Of a stretch of DNA of 64,000 nucleotides, positions 53,632 to 62,498 are shown piece after piece; the stretch's first letter is position 1; every line of letters begins with the position of its first letter. The notes under the pieces were generated by a model. The model saw only the letters and a list, made by a program, of their open reading frames with translations, did no database searches and was not told the DNA's origin. Made by a program: the position numbers and the translations under genes. This stretch comes from Streptomyces sp. WM6378. GTDB lineage: Bacteria > Actinomycetota > Actinomycetes > Streptomycetales > Streptomycetaceae. Location: contig NZ_LGDD01000013.1 of NCBI RefSeq assembly GCF_001279695.1, positions 68,646 through 132,645 of the forward strand, given 5' to 3'.

Positions 53632-53793
53632 CTATGGCTGGTCACGTCCCGCCTCGCGCCAGCTGCGCCGAATCTCATGCCATGCGCGGATGATTGCCGG
53701 CACTTTCCCCAGCAGTTCATGAAGCTGTGAGAGCGCGAGCCCGACGGCTCCGAACGAGGCCAGGACGGACAAGACGATGGTGTCCCAGCCCAT
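53632..53793 (-). CDS. 53-residue membrane peptide coupled to the upstream hypothetical gene
   Basis: This small gene overlaps the stop of the 356-residue hypothetical protein in TGATG, so it is translated with it. The product begins MGWDTIVLSVLASFGAVGLA, a single membrane helix of about 18 residues. A basic amphipathic tail follows (IIRAWHEIRRSWREAGRDQP), which would stay on the cytoplasmic side. The shape resembles small membrane toxins, holins or membrane-anchoring subunits, but no family is recognised. Coding potential is supported by the overlap and by a clear stop at 53632. Confidence 0.6.
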   Translation of the reverse strand: MGWDTIVLSVLASFGAVGLALSQLHELLGKVPAIIRAWHEIRRSWREAGRDQP

Positions 53794-54863
53794 CAGTGGC
53801 CCGCCTCGTCAGAGGTACGAGCCGCGCTGGGGGTGTCGGAGGACGACGCGACGTCCGGGCTCCGCTTCGGCAGAACGCGATCGAGCCATTCAGAGGGGGA
53901 ATACAACCTCTCGAGCTTGATTCGTGTGCCGCCCGCGTAGACACCTGGGCCATGGCGGAATCGTAGCTGCAGGCTGCCACTGGCCATGCTGCGGTGCCCG
54001 AGGTTGTACGTGCACTGCAGGGTGTAGGTGCTGTCGCCGAGCTCCTGTTCCGGGTTACAAGAGCAGTGCTGGTACTCGATACGGAGCGGTAAACCCCACA
54101 CGGGATCCATGAGTCTCCGCAGAAAAGCATCGTGTTCGAGCTTGATGCCGCGCACCGTGTCCAGCTCAAAGATCCATTCGTCGCCAGTGATCCAAGATCG
54201 TGTCGAGTATGCGGTGCTAGATGTCTGGAATATGGCGACGCGACGCAGTAGGGCCGATCCGAGCCAGTCGAGGCCACGCTCGGCCGCCCACGTCTCCGGG
54301 TAGTCACGAATGTGCGAGTTCTCGAAGGCGGTGAGCTTTGGATTCTGCCAGAGTGGCGGAGCTTCTGCTTTCTCGTATCGAAGCCACCGTTCATGGAGTT
54401 CCTCAGCCCAATCCGTTCCCGGGATGCCACGCAGCACAAGGTGGCATTCGCTGCCGGCGAGCGTGAGGTGCAGGTCTGGCCCATTGATGCCAACAACTCG
54501 AAGACCGACGACGCCGTTTACTTGAATACCCGGCTCGGCGCTGGGCAGTAGCTGATCCAAGGCGTGGCCGCTCCGGGCATACGAGGTGCCGTTCGTGAGC
54601 GTGGTGTGGCTGTCGAGATGCACGACTGCAGACCTCGTTGTGGACTGCACGTGCGAGAGCCCGAGTGGATGTGTCCACCATTGGCCTCCGCCGCAAAGCT
54701 TGGCGAATACCTCGGCTTCGAGATGGGATTGCGACAGCGGGCTCGAATGAATCGGGTGGCGATTGTCCCCGCCGTGTGTTGCATTTATCGCTACGCAAAG
54801 GGGCTCGCCCGTGTAGAGCTGCCGAGTCCTCGCGAGCTTCTTCAGCCGCCCACCGCTGGTCAT
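53793..54863 (-). CDS. Hypothetical protein of the accessory island, TTA codon, lower GC
   Basis: This 356-residue soluble-looking protein begins MTSGGRLKKLARTRQLYTGE. I recognise no domain; there are several Trp/His clusters (GGGQWWTHPLGLSH, EYQHCSCN) and a basic N-terminus. Codon use is unlike its neighbours: AGT, AAT, TTA and other AT-ending codons are frequent and GC is lower. A TTA Leu codon at 54090-54092 (in WGLPLR) would need bldA tRNA. The start at ATG 54863 is best placed; a longer frame exists upstream. It is coupled to the 53-residue membrane peptide. It is probably acquired DNA. Confidence 0.6.
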   Translation of the reverse strand: MTSGGRLKKLARTRQLYTGEPLCVAINATHGGDNRHPIHSSPLSQSHLEAEVFAKLCGGGQWWTHPLGLSHVQSTTRSAVVHLDSHTTLTNGTSYARSGHALDQLLPSAEPGIQVNGVVGLRVVGINGPDLHLTLAGSECHLVLRGIPGTDWAEELHERWLRYEKAEAPPLWQNPKLTAFENSHIRDYPETWAAERGLDWLGSALLRRVAIFQTSSTAYSTRSWITGDEWIFELDTVRGIKLEHDAFLRRLMDPVWGLPLRIEYQHCSCNPEQELGDSTYTLQCTYNLGHRSMASGSLQLRFRHGPGVYAGGTRIKLERLYSPSEWLDRVLPKRSPDVASSSDTPSAARTSDEAGH

Positions 54864-55385
54864 ATGCGATCCGTCCTCGGAGTACCGTCGCCCCTCGGCA
54901 TCCGACAACTGATCTGTGTGCCCTACTTGAGGGCATAGGTGAGCAGTGTGACGCGCCGCGCAGGTGAGGCTATGGCTCCTTAACCCCTATGTGATCCGGC
55001 AACGGGGCGAAGCAGGATCAGGGGTGGCCTCCTGAAGGCCACGACTGAGTTTGGAGGAACACGAGAGTCGGGCGCAAGTGTGCAGTGCAGCGGGCTCCGT
55101 CAGCAGCGCTCAAGCGGCGATTCGGTAGCCAGCAGCTTGCGCTCGAGCGTGGTGGATTCCCGGAGCAAGGTCGTCGGCCTCCGTCCTCGGTCGTCCCCGG
55201 CAGGGCCTCGGCCGACGTTCCGCCCGGAGCCGGAGGACGACGGGGACGAGGTAGCGGCGCCGGTCGCGGCCTGAACAGAGCCCGCAGAAAAGGCCGTCGG
55301 CCGCGTCTTCCGGGAAGGGAAGAACACGGCCGACGGCCCAGAGACGGCCCAGGCGAGCGGAAACCCGCTCTGACCTGGGGCCCTA
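54864..55385. other. Gap between accessory gene and glnA
   Basis: This holds about 520 bases with no credible gene. The left part (54864-55060) continues the lower-GC island and may hold the promoter of the hypothetical gene; the right part has the glnA terminator hairpin at 55292-55338. I see no inverted ends, tRNA or integrase scar that would mark an insertion border. Confidence 0.5.
55292..55338 (-). terminator. glnA: Hairpin after glnA
   Basis: GGCCGTCGGCCG (55292-55303) pairs perfectly with CGGCCGACGGCC (55327-55338), with TCTTCC/GGAAGA pairing in the loop. It starts 48 bases past the glnA stop. Confidence 0.75.
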
Positions 55386-56795
55386 CTAAATGTCGAAGTA
55401 CAGCTCGAACTCGTGCGGGTGCGGGCGGAGCTGGATCGGGGCGATCTCGTGGGTGCGCTTGTAGTCGATCCAGGTCTCGATCAGGTCGGAGGTGAAGACA
55501 CCGCCGGCCTGCAGGTACTCGTTGTCGGCCTCCAGGGCCTCCAGGACGGCCGGCAGCGAGGTCGGGACCTGCTGGACGTTGGCGTGCTCCTCGGGAGCCA
55601 GCTCGTAGAGGTCCTTGTCGATCGGCTCGGCCGGCTCGATCTTGTTCTTGATGCCGTCGAGGCCCGCGAGGAGCAGCGCGGAGAACGCGAGGTACGGGTT
55701 CGACGACGGGTCCGGGGCGCGGAACTCGACGCGCTTGGCCTTCGGGTTGGAGCCCGTGATCGGGATGCGCATGGCAGCCGACCGGTTGCGCTGCGAGTAC
55801 ACCATGTTGACCGGCGCCTCGAAGCCCGGGACCAGGCGGTGGTACGAGTTGACGGTGGGGTTCGTGAACGCCAGCAGCGACGGGGCGTGCTTGAGGATGC
55901 CGCCGATGTAGTAGCGGGCGGTGTCCGAGAGGCCCGCGTAGCCCTGCTCGTCGTAGAACAGCGGGTCCCCGCCGGCCCACAGGGACTGGTGGACGTGCAT
56001 GCCCGAGCCGTTGTCGCCGAAGATCGGCTTCGGCATGAAGGTCGCGGTCTTGCCGTTGCGCCAGGCGACGTTCTTCACGATGTACTTGAAGAGCATCAGG
56101 TCGTCGGCCGCGGCGAGCAGCGTGTTGAACTTGTAGTTGATCTCGGCCTGGCCGGCCGTGCCGACCTCGTGGTGCTGGCGCTCGACCTGGAGGCCGGACT
56201 TCTCCAGCTCCAGGGAGATCTCGGCACGCAGGTCGGCGAAGTGGTCGACCGGCGGGGCCGGGAAGTAGCCGCCCTTGTAACGGACCTTGTAGCCGCGGTT
56301 GTCCTCGACCGCACCGGTGTTCCAGGCGGCGGCCTCGGAGTCGATGTGGTAGAAGCCCTGGTTCGCGGAGGTCTCGAAACGTACCGAGTCGAAGACGTAG
56401 AACTCGGCCTCGGGGCCGAAGTACGCGGTGTCCGCGATGCCGGTGGAGGCGAGGTAGGCCTCGGCCTTCTTGGCGATGTTGCGCGGGTCGCGGCTGTACT
56501 GCTCGCCCGTGATCGGGTCGTGGATGAAGAAGTTGATGTTCAGCGTCTTGTCGCGGCGGAACGGGTCGAGGCGGGCCGTCGACAGGTCCGGACGCAGCGC
56601 CATGTCGGACTCGTGGATGGCCTGGAAGCCGCGGATCGACGAGCCGTCGAAGGCGAGCTCCTCCGTCGCGTCGAACGCCTTCGCGGGAATCGTGAAGTGC
56701 TGCATCACGCCCGGCAGGTCGCAGAACCGGACGTCGACGAACTTCACGTCGTTGTCCGCGATGAACTTCTTCGCGTCGTCGCCGTTCTGGAACAT
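55386..56795 (-). CDS. glnA: Glutamine synthetase type I
   Basis: This ATP-dependent enzyme is the main ammonia-assimilating glutamine synthetase, a dodecamer of 469-residue subunits. Signatures are [11 protein letters not shown] near the N-terminus, the metal site [26 protein letters not shown], and [13 protein letters not shown]. Tyr397 (in [11 protein letters not shown]) is the residue adenylylated by GlnE, encoded at 5583-8576. GGAGGAG 5 bases before the ATG fixes the start. A GlnR box with four half-sites at 11-base spacing is about 100 bases upstream. The hairpin at 55292-55338 probably ends the transcript. Confidence 0.97.
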   Translation of the reverse strand: MFQNGDDAKKFIADNDVKFVDVRFCDLPGVMQHFTIPAKAFDATEELAFDGSSIRGFQAIHESDMALRPDLSTARLDPFRRDKTLNINFFIHDPITGEQYSRDPRNIAKKAEAYLASTGIADTAYFGPEAEFYVFDSVRFETSANQGFYHIDSEAAAWNTGAVEDNRGYKVRYKGGYFPAPPVDHFADLRAEISLELEKSGLQVERQHHEVGTAGQAEINYKFNTLLAAADDLMLFKYIVKNVAWRNGKTATFMPKPIFGDNGSGMHVHQSLWAGGDPLFYDEQGYAGLSDTARYYIGGILKHAPSLLAFTNPTVNSYHRLVPGFEAPVNMVYSQRNRSAAMRIPITGSNPKAKRVEFRAPDPSSNPYLAFSALLLAGLDGIKNKIEPAEPIDKDLYELAPEEHANVQQVPTSLPAVLEALEADNEYLQAGGVFTSDLIETWIDYKRTHEIAPIQLRPHPHEFELYFDI

Positions 56796-56893
56796 CCAAC
56801 TCCTCCTACTCCCACCCGGGGAGGGGCGGGGTTGCAGCTCGGTCGTGCGGCCAGTGCGGTGGCACACGCTGGAGCCGACCATAGGCAGGCGGG

Positions 56894-56931
56894 ATTTCTC
56901 AAGCGTGACCCGTTTGTTTCGCCCAAGTTAA
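56894..56931 (-). promoter_or_regulatory. glnA: GlnR box upstream of glnA
   Basis: On the minus strand, TTAAC (56927-56931), GAAAC (56916-56920), GTCAC (56905-56909) and GAAAT (56894-56898) are 11 bases apart, an almost ideal GlnR operator. A possible -10 box TATGGT lies just downstream (56878-56883). Confidence 0.88.
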
Positions 56932-57005
56932 CCGGGCTGGTGACGAAGCCGCCAAGACTGACCCGGGCCGAAGTGATCGAAAACGGGCGCAGTACCGTTG
57001 GATCC

Positions 57006-57473
57006 GTGGACAACAGGCAAGCAATCGGATCGTGGCTCTCGGGGCCCCGCGCGGCCGCCGAGGAGATGGGCGTCGACTTCGGCTACCGGGGCGAGCGGCT
57101 CGGTCTGCCCAAGGACGGGCCCGGCTCGGTGGCGCCCCTCGGCCGGCGCTTCGGCGCCATCTTCATCGACTGGGGCCTGTGCGCCCTGATCGCGTACCAG
57201 TTGATCGCCCGCGGCGACACGCACAGCGCGAGCAACTGGGCGCTGCTCGTGTTCCTGGTGCTCGGCGTGCTGACGATCGGGACCGTCGGGTTCACGCCCG
57301 GCAAGCGGCTGCTCGGCCTGCGCGTGGTCGCCGAGGAGGGCGGCCGGCTCGGCGTCGTCCGGGTCACCGTCCGCACCGTACTGCTGTGCCTGGCGATCCC
57401 CGCGCTGATCTGGGACCGCGACGGCCGGGGCCTGCACGACCGCCTGGCCCGCGCGGTGCAGGTCAGGATCTGA
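57006..57473 (+). CDS. RDD-family membrane protein
   Basis: This 155-residue protein with an RDD domain has PLGRRFGAIFIDWGLCALIA with the Arg-Asp pair, GFTPGKRLLGLRVV, and three to four membrane helices. It ends DGRGLHDRLARAVQVRI. The same gene lies divergent from glnA in mycobacteria (Rv2219A) and streptomycetes; its function is unknown. A -10-like TACCGT is 7 bases upstream of the GTG, pointing to a leaderless message. It is convergent with the DUF4191 gene, with a strong terminator between them. Confidence 0.85.
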   Translation: MDNRQAIGSWLSGPRAAAEEMGVDFGYRGERLGLPKDGPGSVAPLGRRFGAIFIDWGLCALIAYQLIARGDTHSASNWALLVFLVLGVLTIGTVGFTPGKRLLGLRVVAEEGGRLGVVRVTVRTVLLCLAIPALIWDRDGRGLHDRLARAVQVRI

Positions 57474-57485
57474 CCGGGGTCCCAC

Positions 57486-57519
57486 GAACGTCAGAAGGCG
57501 GCGAACGTCAGAAGGCGGC
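57486..57519. repeat. 17-base tandem duplication beside the terminator
   Basis: GAACGTCAGAAGGCGGC occurs twice in direct succession at 57486-57502 and 57503-57519. The second copy supplies the left arm start of the terminator hairpin, so the first copy looks like a slipped duplication. Confidence 0.85.
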
Positions 57520-57547
57520 CCGGACCATGTCGGTCCGGGCCGCCTTC
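57511..57547. terminator. Bidirectional terminator between RDD and DUF4191 genes
   Basis: GAAGGCGGCCCGGACC (57511-57526) pairs perfectly over 16 bp with GGTCCGGGCCGCCTTC (57532-57547) around ATGTC, followed by GTTCG. It lies between convergent stops. Confidence 0.9.
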
Positions 57548-57567
57548 GTTCGTCCACGAGGTGAGGG

Positions 57568-58275
57568 TCAGCGCATCTTTCCGCCGCGCGGCATCCGCAT
57601 GCCCTTGGGCATCGGACCCTTCGGCAGCGGCATGTTGCTCATCAGGTCGCCCATGGCGCGCAGCCGGTCGTTGGCCGCGGTCACCTGCGGGCCGGACAGC
57701 ACGCGGGGGAACTTGAGGAGCGTGGTGCGCACCTTCTTCAGCGGCACCTGGCCCTCGCCGTCACCGACGATCACGTCGTGGACCGGTACGTCCACCACGA
57801 TGCGGGCCATCTTCTTCTTCTCGGCGGCCAGCAGGGACTTCACCCGGTTCGGGTTGCCCTCGGCCACAAGGACGACGCCGGCCCGGCCGACGGCCCGGTG
57901 GACGACGTCCTGGCTGCGGTTCATCGCCACGGCCGGGGTGGTGGTCCAGCCGCGCCCGATGTTCTGCAGCACGGCGGCCGCCGCACCCGGCTGGCCCTCC
58001 ATCTGACCGAACGCCGCCCGCTCGGCACGCCGTCCGAAGACGATGGCCATCGCCAGCACGGCCACCAGGAGGCCCAGAATGCCCAGATAGACCGGGTGCC
58101 CCAGCAGGAAACCGATCGCGAGGAAGACGCCGAGGACGACGATTCCCACGCCGGCGATGACAAGTCCGATCTTGGAATCGGCCTTGCGGGTCATCTTGTA
58201 GGTCAGGGCGATCTGCTTCAGTCGCCCCGCATTCGCATCGTTCGCAGCGCTCTCTGCGGTTGCCTTCCTCGCCAT
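57568..58275 (-). CDS. DUF4191 membrane protein
   Basis: This 235-residue protein has two adjacent membrane helices (IGLVIAGVGIVVLGVFLAIG and GILGLLVAVLAMAIVFG, about residues 36-80). A cytoplasmic part with the Lys-rich AEKKKMARI and a Met/Gly/Lys-rich tail follows. It is the DUF4191 family, found next to lipA in actinobacteria (Rv2219 in M. tuberculosis). Its role is unknown. TAAACT about 9 bases before the ATG and absence of a ribosome binding site suggest a leaderless start. It is transcribed away from lipA's start, in the same direction as lipA. Confidence 0.88.
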   Translation of the reverse strand: MARKATAESAANDANAGRLKQIALTYKMTRKADSKIGLVIAGVGIVVLGVFLAIGFLLGHPVYLGILGLLVAVLAMAIVFGRRAERAAFGQMEGQPGAAAAVLQNIGRGWTTTPAVAMNRSQDVVHRAVGRAGVVLVAEGNPNRVKSLLAAEKKKMARIVVDVPVHDVIVGDGEGQVPLKKVRTTLLKFPRVLSGPQVTAANDRLRAMGDLMSNMPLPKGPMPKGMRMPRGGKMR

Positions 58276-58294
58276 ACCAGGAAGTTTACGTGGC

Positions 58295-58507
58295 CTAGGA
58301 GCGGCGGGTGGCCACGGCCTCCAGTACGTGCTGGGCCTCGACGCGGTCCTTGGCCCGGCGCCGGTCCTCCAGAACCGCGGTCCAGGCGTTGCGGCGGGCG
58401 GTGCGCTGGCCGGAGCCCATGATCAGCGACTCCATGGCGCGCAGCGCGCCGGTGACGGACGGAAGCGTGGTGGCTCGCACGGTCTGCGGAGCGGTAGCGG
58501 CCTGCAT
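58295..58507 (-). CDS. Small conserved protein upstream of DUF4191
   Basis: This 70-residue basic protein begins MQAATAPQTVRATTLPSVTG and ends HVLEAVATRRS. Most of it forms a predicted amphipathic helix (RNAWTAVLEDRRRAKDRVEA). There is no signal or membrane segment. Similar short proteins lie at this position in other streptomycetes, as I recall, without a function. GGGGGA about 9 bases upstream supports the ATG at 58507. A clear promoter (TTGACC/TAACAC) is 89 bases upstream, and DUF4191 follows closely, so both may be one transcript. Confidence 0.75.
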   Translation of the reverse strand: MQAATAPQTVRATTLPSVTGALRAMESLIMGSGQRTARRNAWTAVLEDRRRAKDRVEAQHVLEAVATRRS

Positions 58508-58595
58508 CGTCGAGGTCCCCCCTCGGGACGGGAAGTCAGAAACGGGCGATGGGTGTGGGGGCATGCGCGGTGCGTAAAGCCAGGGTCACTGATTG

Positions 58596-58624
58596 GTGTT
58601 ACCAGGGCGTGTCCGAGCGGTCAA
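58596..58624 (-). promoter_or_regulatory. Promoter of the small gene and DUF4191
   Basis: On the minus strand, TTGACC (58619-58624) and TAACAC (58596-58601) are 17 bases apart, a good vegetative promoter match upstream of the 70-residue protein gene. Confidence 0.6.
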
Positions 58625-58723
58625 ACGCCAATGAAACATTGATGCGGACCGGCAAAACGCTGACGCGGCCCGTACGCATGCCCCGACCTGCGGGGGAGGT
58701 ACGAGCCGCGTCGAATCGGCCAT

Positions 58724-58735
58724 TACTGATCAGTA
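58724..58735. promoter_or_regulatory. Perfect 12-base palindrome downstream of lipA
   Basis: TACTGATCAGTA lies about 100 bases upstream of the promoter above and 48 bases past the lipA stop. It is unusually AT-rich for this region. It is possibly a regulator site for the small gene, or chance. Confidence 0.4.
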
Positions 58736-58782
58736 GCCGCTTGTGAGCGGGTTCACGCAGTCCGTTCGGTACGCGACCGGGC

Positions 58783-59739
58783 TCACGCGGTGGTGGCGGC
58801 GCTCCGGGCTTCCATCGCCTGCTGGTAGAGGCGGCCCGCACGGTAGGAGGAGCGGACCAGCGGACCCGACATCACACCGGAGAAGCCGATCTCGTCGGCC
58901 TCCTCCTTCAGCTCCACGAACTCCTGCGGCTTCACCCAGCGCTCGACGGGGTGGTGGCGCACGGAAGGGCGCAGGTACTGGGTGATCGTGATGAGCTCGC
59001 AACCCGCGTCGTGCAGGTGCTGCAGCGCCTCGCTGATCTCCTCGCGGGTCTCGCCCATGCCGAGGATCAGGTTCGACTTGGTGATCAGGCCGTAGTCGCG
59101 GGCCTTGGTGATCACGTCGAGGGAGCGCTCGTAACGGAAGCCGGGGCGGATCCGCTTGAAGATCCGCGGCACCGTCTCGACGTTGTGCGCGAAGACCTCG
59201 GGGCGGGAGGAGAAGACCTCTTCCAGCTGCTCGGGGACCGCGTTGAAGTCGGGGGCCAGGAGCTCGACCTTGGTGCGGCCCTCGGCGCGCTCCGCGGTCT
59301 GCGCGTGGATCTGGCGCACCGTCTCCGCGTACAGCCAGGCACCGCCGTCCGCCAGGTCGTCGCGTGCGACGCCGGTGATGGTGGCGTAGTTCAGGTCCAT
59401 CGTGACGACCGACTCGCCGACGCGGCGGGGCTCGTCACGGTCGAGCGCCTCGGGCTTGCCCGTGTCGATCTGGCAGAAGTCGCAGCGCCGGGTGCACTGG
59501 TCGCCGCCGATGAGGAAGGTCGCCTCGCGGTCCTCCCAGCACTCGAAGATGTTCGGACAGCCCGCCTCCTGGCAGACCGTGTGCAGCCCCTCGCTCTTCA
59601 CCAGCTTCTGCAGCTGGTTGTACTCGGGGCCCATCTTCGCCCGGGTCTTGATCCACTCGGGCTTGCGCTCGATGGGGGTCTGGCTGTTCCGGACCTCCAG
59701 GCGCAGCATCTTGCGTCCGTCGGGTGCGACTGCGGACAC
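58783..59739 (-). CDS. lipA: Lipoyl synthase
   Basis: This radical-SAM enzyme inserts two sulfurs into octanoyl groups on lipoyl-domain proteins to make lipoate. The 318-residue protein has the SAM-binding cluster motif CTRRCDFC and the auxiliary cluster [12 protein letters not shown]. It ends with the family's VRSSYRAG, whose Ser ligates the auxiliary cluster. The GTG start at 59739 has GGGAG 6 bases upstream. lipB lies just upstream on the same strand, so both steps of lipoate synthesis are here. Confidence 0.97.
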   Translation of the reverse strand: MSAVAPDGRKMLRLEVRNSQTPIERKPEWIKTRAKMGPEYNQLQKLVKSEGLHTVCQEAGCPNIFECWEDREATFLIGGDQCTRRCDFCQIDTGKPEALDRDEPRRVGESVVTMDLNYATITGVARDDLADGGAWLYAETVRQIHAQTAERAEGRTKVELLAPDFNAVPEQLEEVFSSRPEVFAHNVETVPRIFKRIRPGFRYERSLDVITKARDYGLITKSNLILGMGETREEISEALQHLHDAGCELITITQYLRPSVRHHPVERWVKPQEFVELKEEADEIGFSGVMSGPLVRSSYRAGRLYQQAMEARSAATTA

Positions 59740-59869
59740 GTCCGGCTCCCTGTGACTTCGATTCTTCGGCGAACCTAGGGTACGCCCGTTGTTTGCTTGG
59801 GTGGAGTGCGGCTCCCGCCGGGGGTAACCCCTGCGGGGTCCTCCGGCATTCCCTTGGCGAGGGGACCCC

Positions 59870-59884
59870 GGGGGCTCTGCCCCC
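59870..59884. repeat. Third copy of the dispersed GGGGG/CCCCC hairpin element
   Basis: GGGGG-CTCTG-CCCCC followed by AGACCCCC lies in the 267-base gap between lipB and lipA. It matches the hairpins at 8592-8610 and 15823-15838 in both stem and 3' flank. Confidence 0.7.
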
Positions 59885-60006
59885 AGACCCCCGTTCGCGC
59901 CTCAAGGGTGTTCGTCCTCAAACTCCCCCAAGGCCTCAAGGGCCAGGGGGACCCCCACGACGGGCTGGATGTGCCCGTGCAGGCAACTCCTGAGGGCTGG
60001 GCCCTC

Positions 60007-60804
60007 TTACGCGGACGCCCGCTCGATCTCTCGCGGAGCGAGTTCCGCGTTCTCCAGGATGTCGCGCAGGTGCTTTTCGGCCACCGGGAGGACCTCCGCG
60101 ATGGTCACCTCGCGGCCCAGCTCGTACGAGAGCGATGTCACACCCGCGTCGCGGATCCCGCACGGCACGATCCGGTCGAACCAGGTGTTGTCGGGGTTCA
60201 CGTTGAACGAGAAGCCGTGCATCGTGACGCCCTTGGCGACGCGGATGCCGATCGCCGCCAGTTTGCGGTCCTCGCGGCGCTGGCCGGCGTTGGAGGGCGC
60301 GTACTCGGGGCCGTTGAGGCGGGCGTCGAACTCGTCGTCGTTCAGGCGCGGGTCGAAGTCGAGGGAGAGGCCGCCGAGCTTCGGGCGCTGCTCCACCGGG
60401 TCGCCGAGCACCCAGACCCCGCTGCGGCCCTCGACCCGGGTGGTCGCCAGGCCGAAGTCGGCGGCGGTACGGATCAGGGCCTCTTCGAGGCGGCGTACGT
60501 GCGCGACGACGTCCACCGGACGGGGCAGCTTCTGGATCGGGTAGCCGACGAGCTGGCCCGGGCCGTGCCAGGTGATCTTGCCGCCGCGGTCGACGTCGAT
60601 GACCGGCGTCCCGTCGAGGGGGCGCTCGCTGTCCTCGGTGCGCCGGCCCGCCGTGTAGACCGGCGGGTGCTCCAGAAGCAGGCAGGTGTCCGGAATCTCG
60701 TCGGCGAACCGGGCCGCGTGCACCCGGCGCTGCTCGTCCCAGGCCTCCTGGTACTCGACCGCGTCCTCGCCGAATCCCAGCCGGACAAATCGCAGCTCGT
60801 TCAC
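60007..60804 (-). CDS. lipB: Octanoyl-[acyl carrier protein]:protein N-octanoyltransferase
   Basis: LipB moves octanoate from acyl carrier protein to lysines of lipoate-dependent enzymes, the step before LipA. The 265-residue protein has the conserved [17 protein letters not shown], the Lys segment [17 protein letters not shown] and the catalytic Cys in RIVPCGI. The GTG start at 60804 is preceded by GGGGAG with a 6-base spacer. It is divergent from an HTH/TPR regulator gene and upstream of lipA. Confidence 0.96.
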   Translation of the reverse strand: MNELRFVRLGFGEDAVEYQEAWDEQRRVHAARFADEIPDTCLLLEHPPVYTAGRRTEDSERPLDGTPVIDVDRGGKITWHGPGQLVGYPIQKLPRPVDVVAHVRRLEEALIRTAADFGLATTRVEGRSGVWVLGDPVEQRPKLGGLSLDFDPRLNDDEFDARLNGPEYAPSNAGQRREDRKLAAIGIRVAKGVTMHGFSFNVNPDNTWFDRIVPCGIRDAGVTSLSYELGREVTIAEVLPVAEKHLRDILENAELAPREIERASA

Positions 60805-61037
60805 GCCAGCTCCCCTGTCGAACTTCTCGGATGCAATGCGGTGCACGCCCGCATTCACTGTACGACCGTGTTCGAGGGCCTCCGCACGGCCCCCGGACCC
60901 GGGCAGAAACGGCACGTCACCACACGATCGGATGAATGCGGGGCGAAGGTGGCGGCACCGGCCGTATTGACCGCTAAATTCTCGCCGTTCCATGAGGGCT
61001 GCAAGATTGGCCCGGAAGGCAGGAGAACGCAGAGCTG

Positions 61038-62486
61038 ATGACGGAACGACCCTCGCAGCGCACCCCCAACCGCCAGCTCGCCGCACTGATCGCAGAAGCC
61101 GGGTTCTCCAATGCCGGGCTCGCCCGCCGCGTTGACCAGCTCGGTCTGGAGCACGGCCTGGATCTGCGCTACGACAAGACCTCGGTGACGCGGTGGCTGC
61201 GCGGCCAGCAACCGCGCGGCACCACACCCGCGCTGATCGCCGAGGTGTTCACCCGGCGGCTCGGCCGCAGACTCTCCGCACAGGACCTCGGCCTCGACGC
61301 GTGCGCTCCCGTGTACGCGGGCCTGGAGTTCGCGGCGACGCCCGAGGAGGCCGTCGACATCGTCAGCGGGCTCTGGCGCAAGGACTCGGGCAGCCACGCC
61401 GAACTCCGCAAGATCGCGTTCACCCCGGCGGGTCTGGTGGTCCCCAGCAGAGACTGGCTGATCGGACGGGCCGACGACCGGGTGAGCCGCGGCGAGCCGA
61501 ACCCGCAGGGCAACGTGACCCGCATCCCGGTCCAGGGCCGCCCCTCCGTGCCCCGCCAGCGGACCACCGACCGCGGCCCCGGCCAGCGGGTGACCAGCGG
61601 CGACATCGCGGCGCTCCGCTCGGTCGGCGAACTGTTCCGCACCCTTGACCACGCCTACGGCGGCGGGCACGCCCGTCAGGCACTGGTGCGCTACCTGGAG
61701 CACGAGGCCGAGCCGATGCTGCGCGGCACGTACGGCGAGAACGTGGGGCGCCGGCTCTTCGCGGCGGCCGCGGACCTGACCAGACTGGCCGGGTGGACCT
61801 CGTACGACATCGCCGCGCACGGGCTCGCCCAGCGGTACTTCGTGCAGGCGCTGCGGCTGTCCCAGGCGGCGGGGGACCGGGCGTACGGCTCGTACGTCCT
61901 TGTCACCATGAGCCGGCAGGCCGTCTACCTGGGGCACGGTCGCGAGGCCGTGCAACTGGCCCGGGTCGCCCAGCAGGGCGTCGGGTCGGCCGCGCCGCCC
62001 GTCGTGCAGTCGCTCCTGAACGCGGTGGAGGCGCGCGGGCACGGGGTGCTCGGCGAGGTGCGGGCGTGCACGGCCTCGCTCGTGCGGGCCGAACGGGCCC
62101 TGGAGAGCGCGCGACCGGGCGATGACGTGCCGCACTGGGCGCGCTTCTTCGACGAGGCGCAGCTCGCCGACGAGTTCGGCCACTGCCACCGCGACCTCCA
62201 GCAGTACCGTGCGGCCGCCCAGCACGCCGAGCGCTCGCTGCAATTGCGCGCGCCCGGCTACGCCCGGTCCCGGCTGTTCTGCCGGGTCGTGCTCGCCACG
62301 GCCCGGCTCGGCCTCGGCGAGCTCGACCAGGCGTGCGCGCTGGGCGCGGAGGCGGCCCAGCAGGCCAGCGAGATGCGCTCGGCGCGCGCGGTCGAGTACG
62401 TACGCGACTTCGAGCGCCGCCTGGAGCCCTACCGGGACGCGGCCGCCGTGCGCAACTACCGGGACCGGGTGGCCGCGTTGGGGTGA
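61038..62486 (+). CDS. HTH/TPR regulatory protein (Nsd-like)
   Basis: This 482-residue protein has an N-terminal helix-turn-helix-like part ([20 protein letters not shown], then [12 protein letters not shown]). A long helical C-terminal region with TPR-like repeats follows (e.g. [20 protein letters not shown] and the repeated [16 protein letters not shown] patterns). Such proteins in streptomycetes (NsdA, NsdB relatives) affect sporulation and antibiotic production. AGGAG lies 12 bases before the ATG, somewhat far. It is divergent from lipB. Exact orthology to a studied member cannot be told here. Confidence 0.8.
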   Translation: MTERPSQRTPNRQLAALIAEAGFSNAGLARRVDQLGLEHGLDLRYDKTSVTRWLRGQQPRGTTPALIAEVFTRRLGRRLSAQDLGLDACAPVYAGLEFAATPEEAVDIVSGLWRKDSGSHAELRKIAFTPAGLVVPSRDWLIGRADDRVSRGEPNPQGNVTRIPVQGRPSVPRQRTTDRGPGQRVTSGDIAALRSVGELFRTLDHAYGGGHARQALVRYLEHEAEPMLRGTYGENVGRRLFAAAADLTRLAGWTSYDIAAHGLAQRYFVQALRLSQAAGDRAYGSYVLVTMSRQAVYLGHGREAVQLARVAQQGVGSAAPPVVQSLLNAVEARGHGVLGEVRACTASLVRAERALESARPGDDVPHWARFFDEAQLADEFGHCHRDLQQYRAAAQHAERSLQLRAPGYARSRLFCRVVLATARLGLGELDQACALGAEAAQQASEMRSARAVEYVRDFERRLEPYRDAAAVRNYRDRVAALG

Positions 62487-62498
62487 GGCGGGCGCGGG

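Noticed and set aside
54864..55385. Attachment site or transposon scar at the border of the low-GC island
   Set aside because: No tRNA, integrase remnant, direct repeat pair or terminal inverted repeat was found at either side.
55413..57473. Long plus-strand frame running through glnA into the RDD gene
   Set aside because: Only its last 155 codons (from the GTG at 57006) match a protein family; the rest is antisense to glnA.
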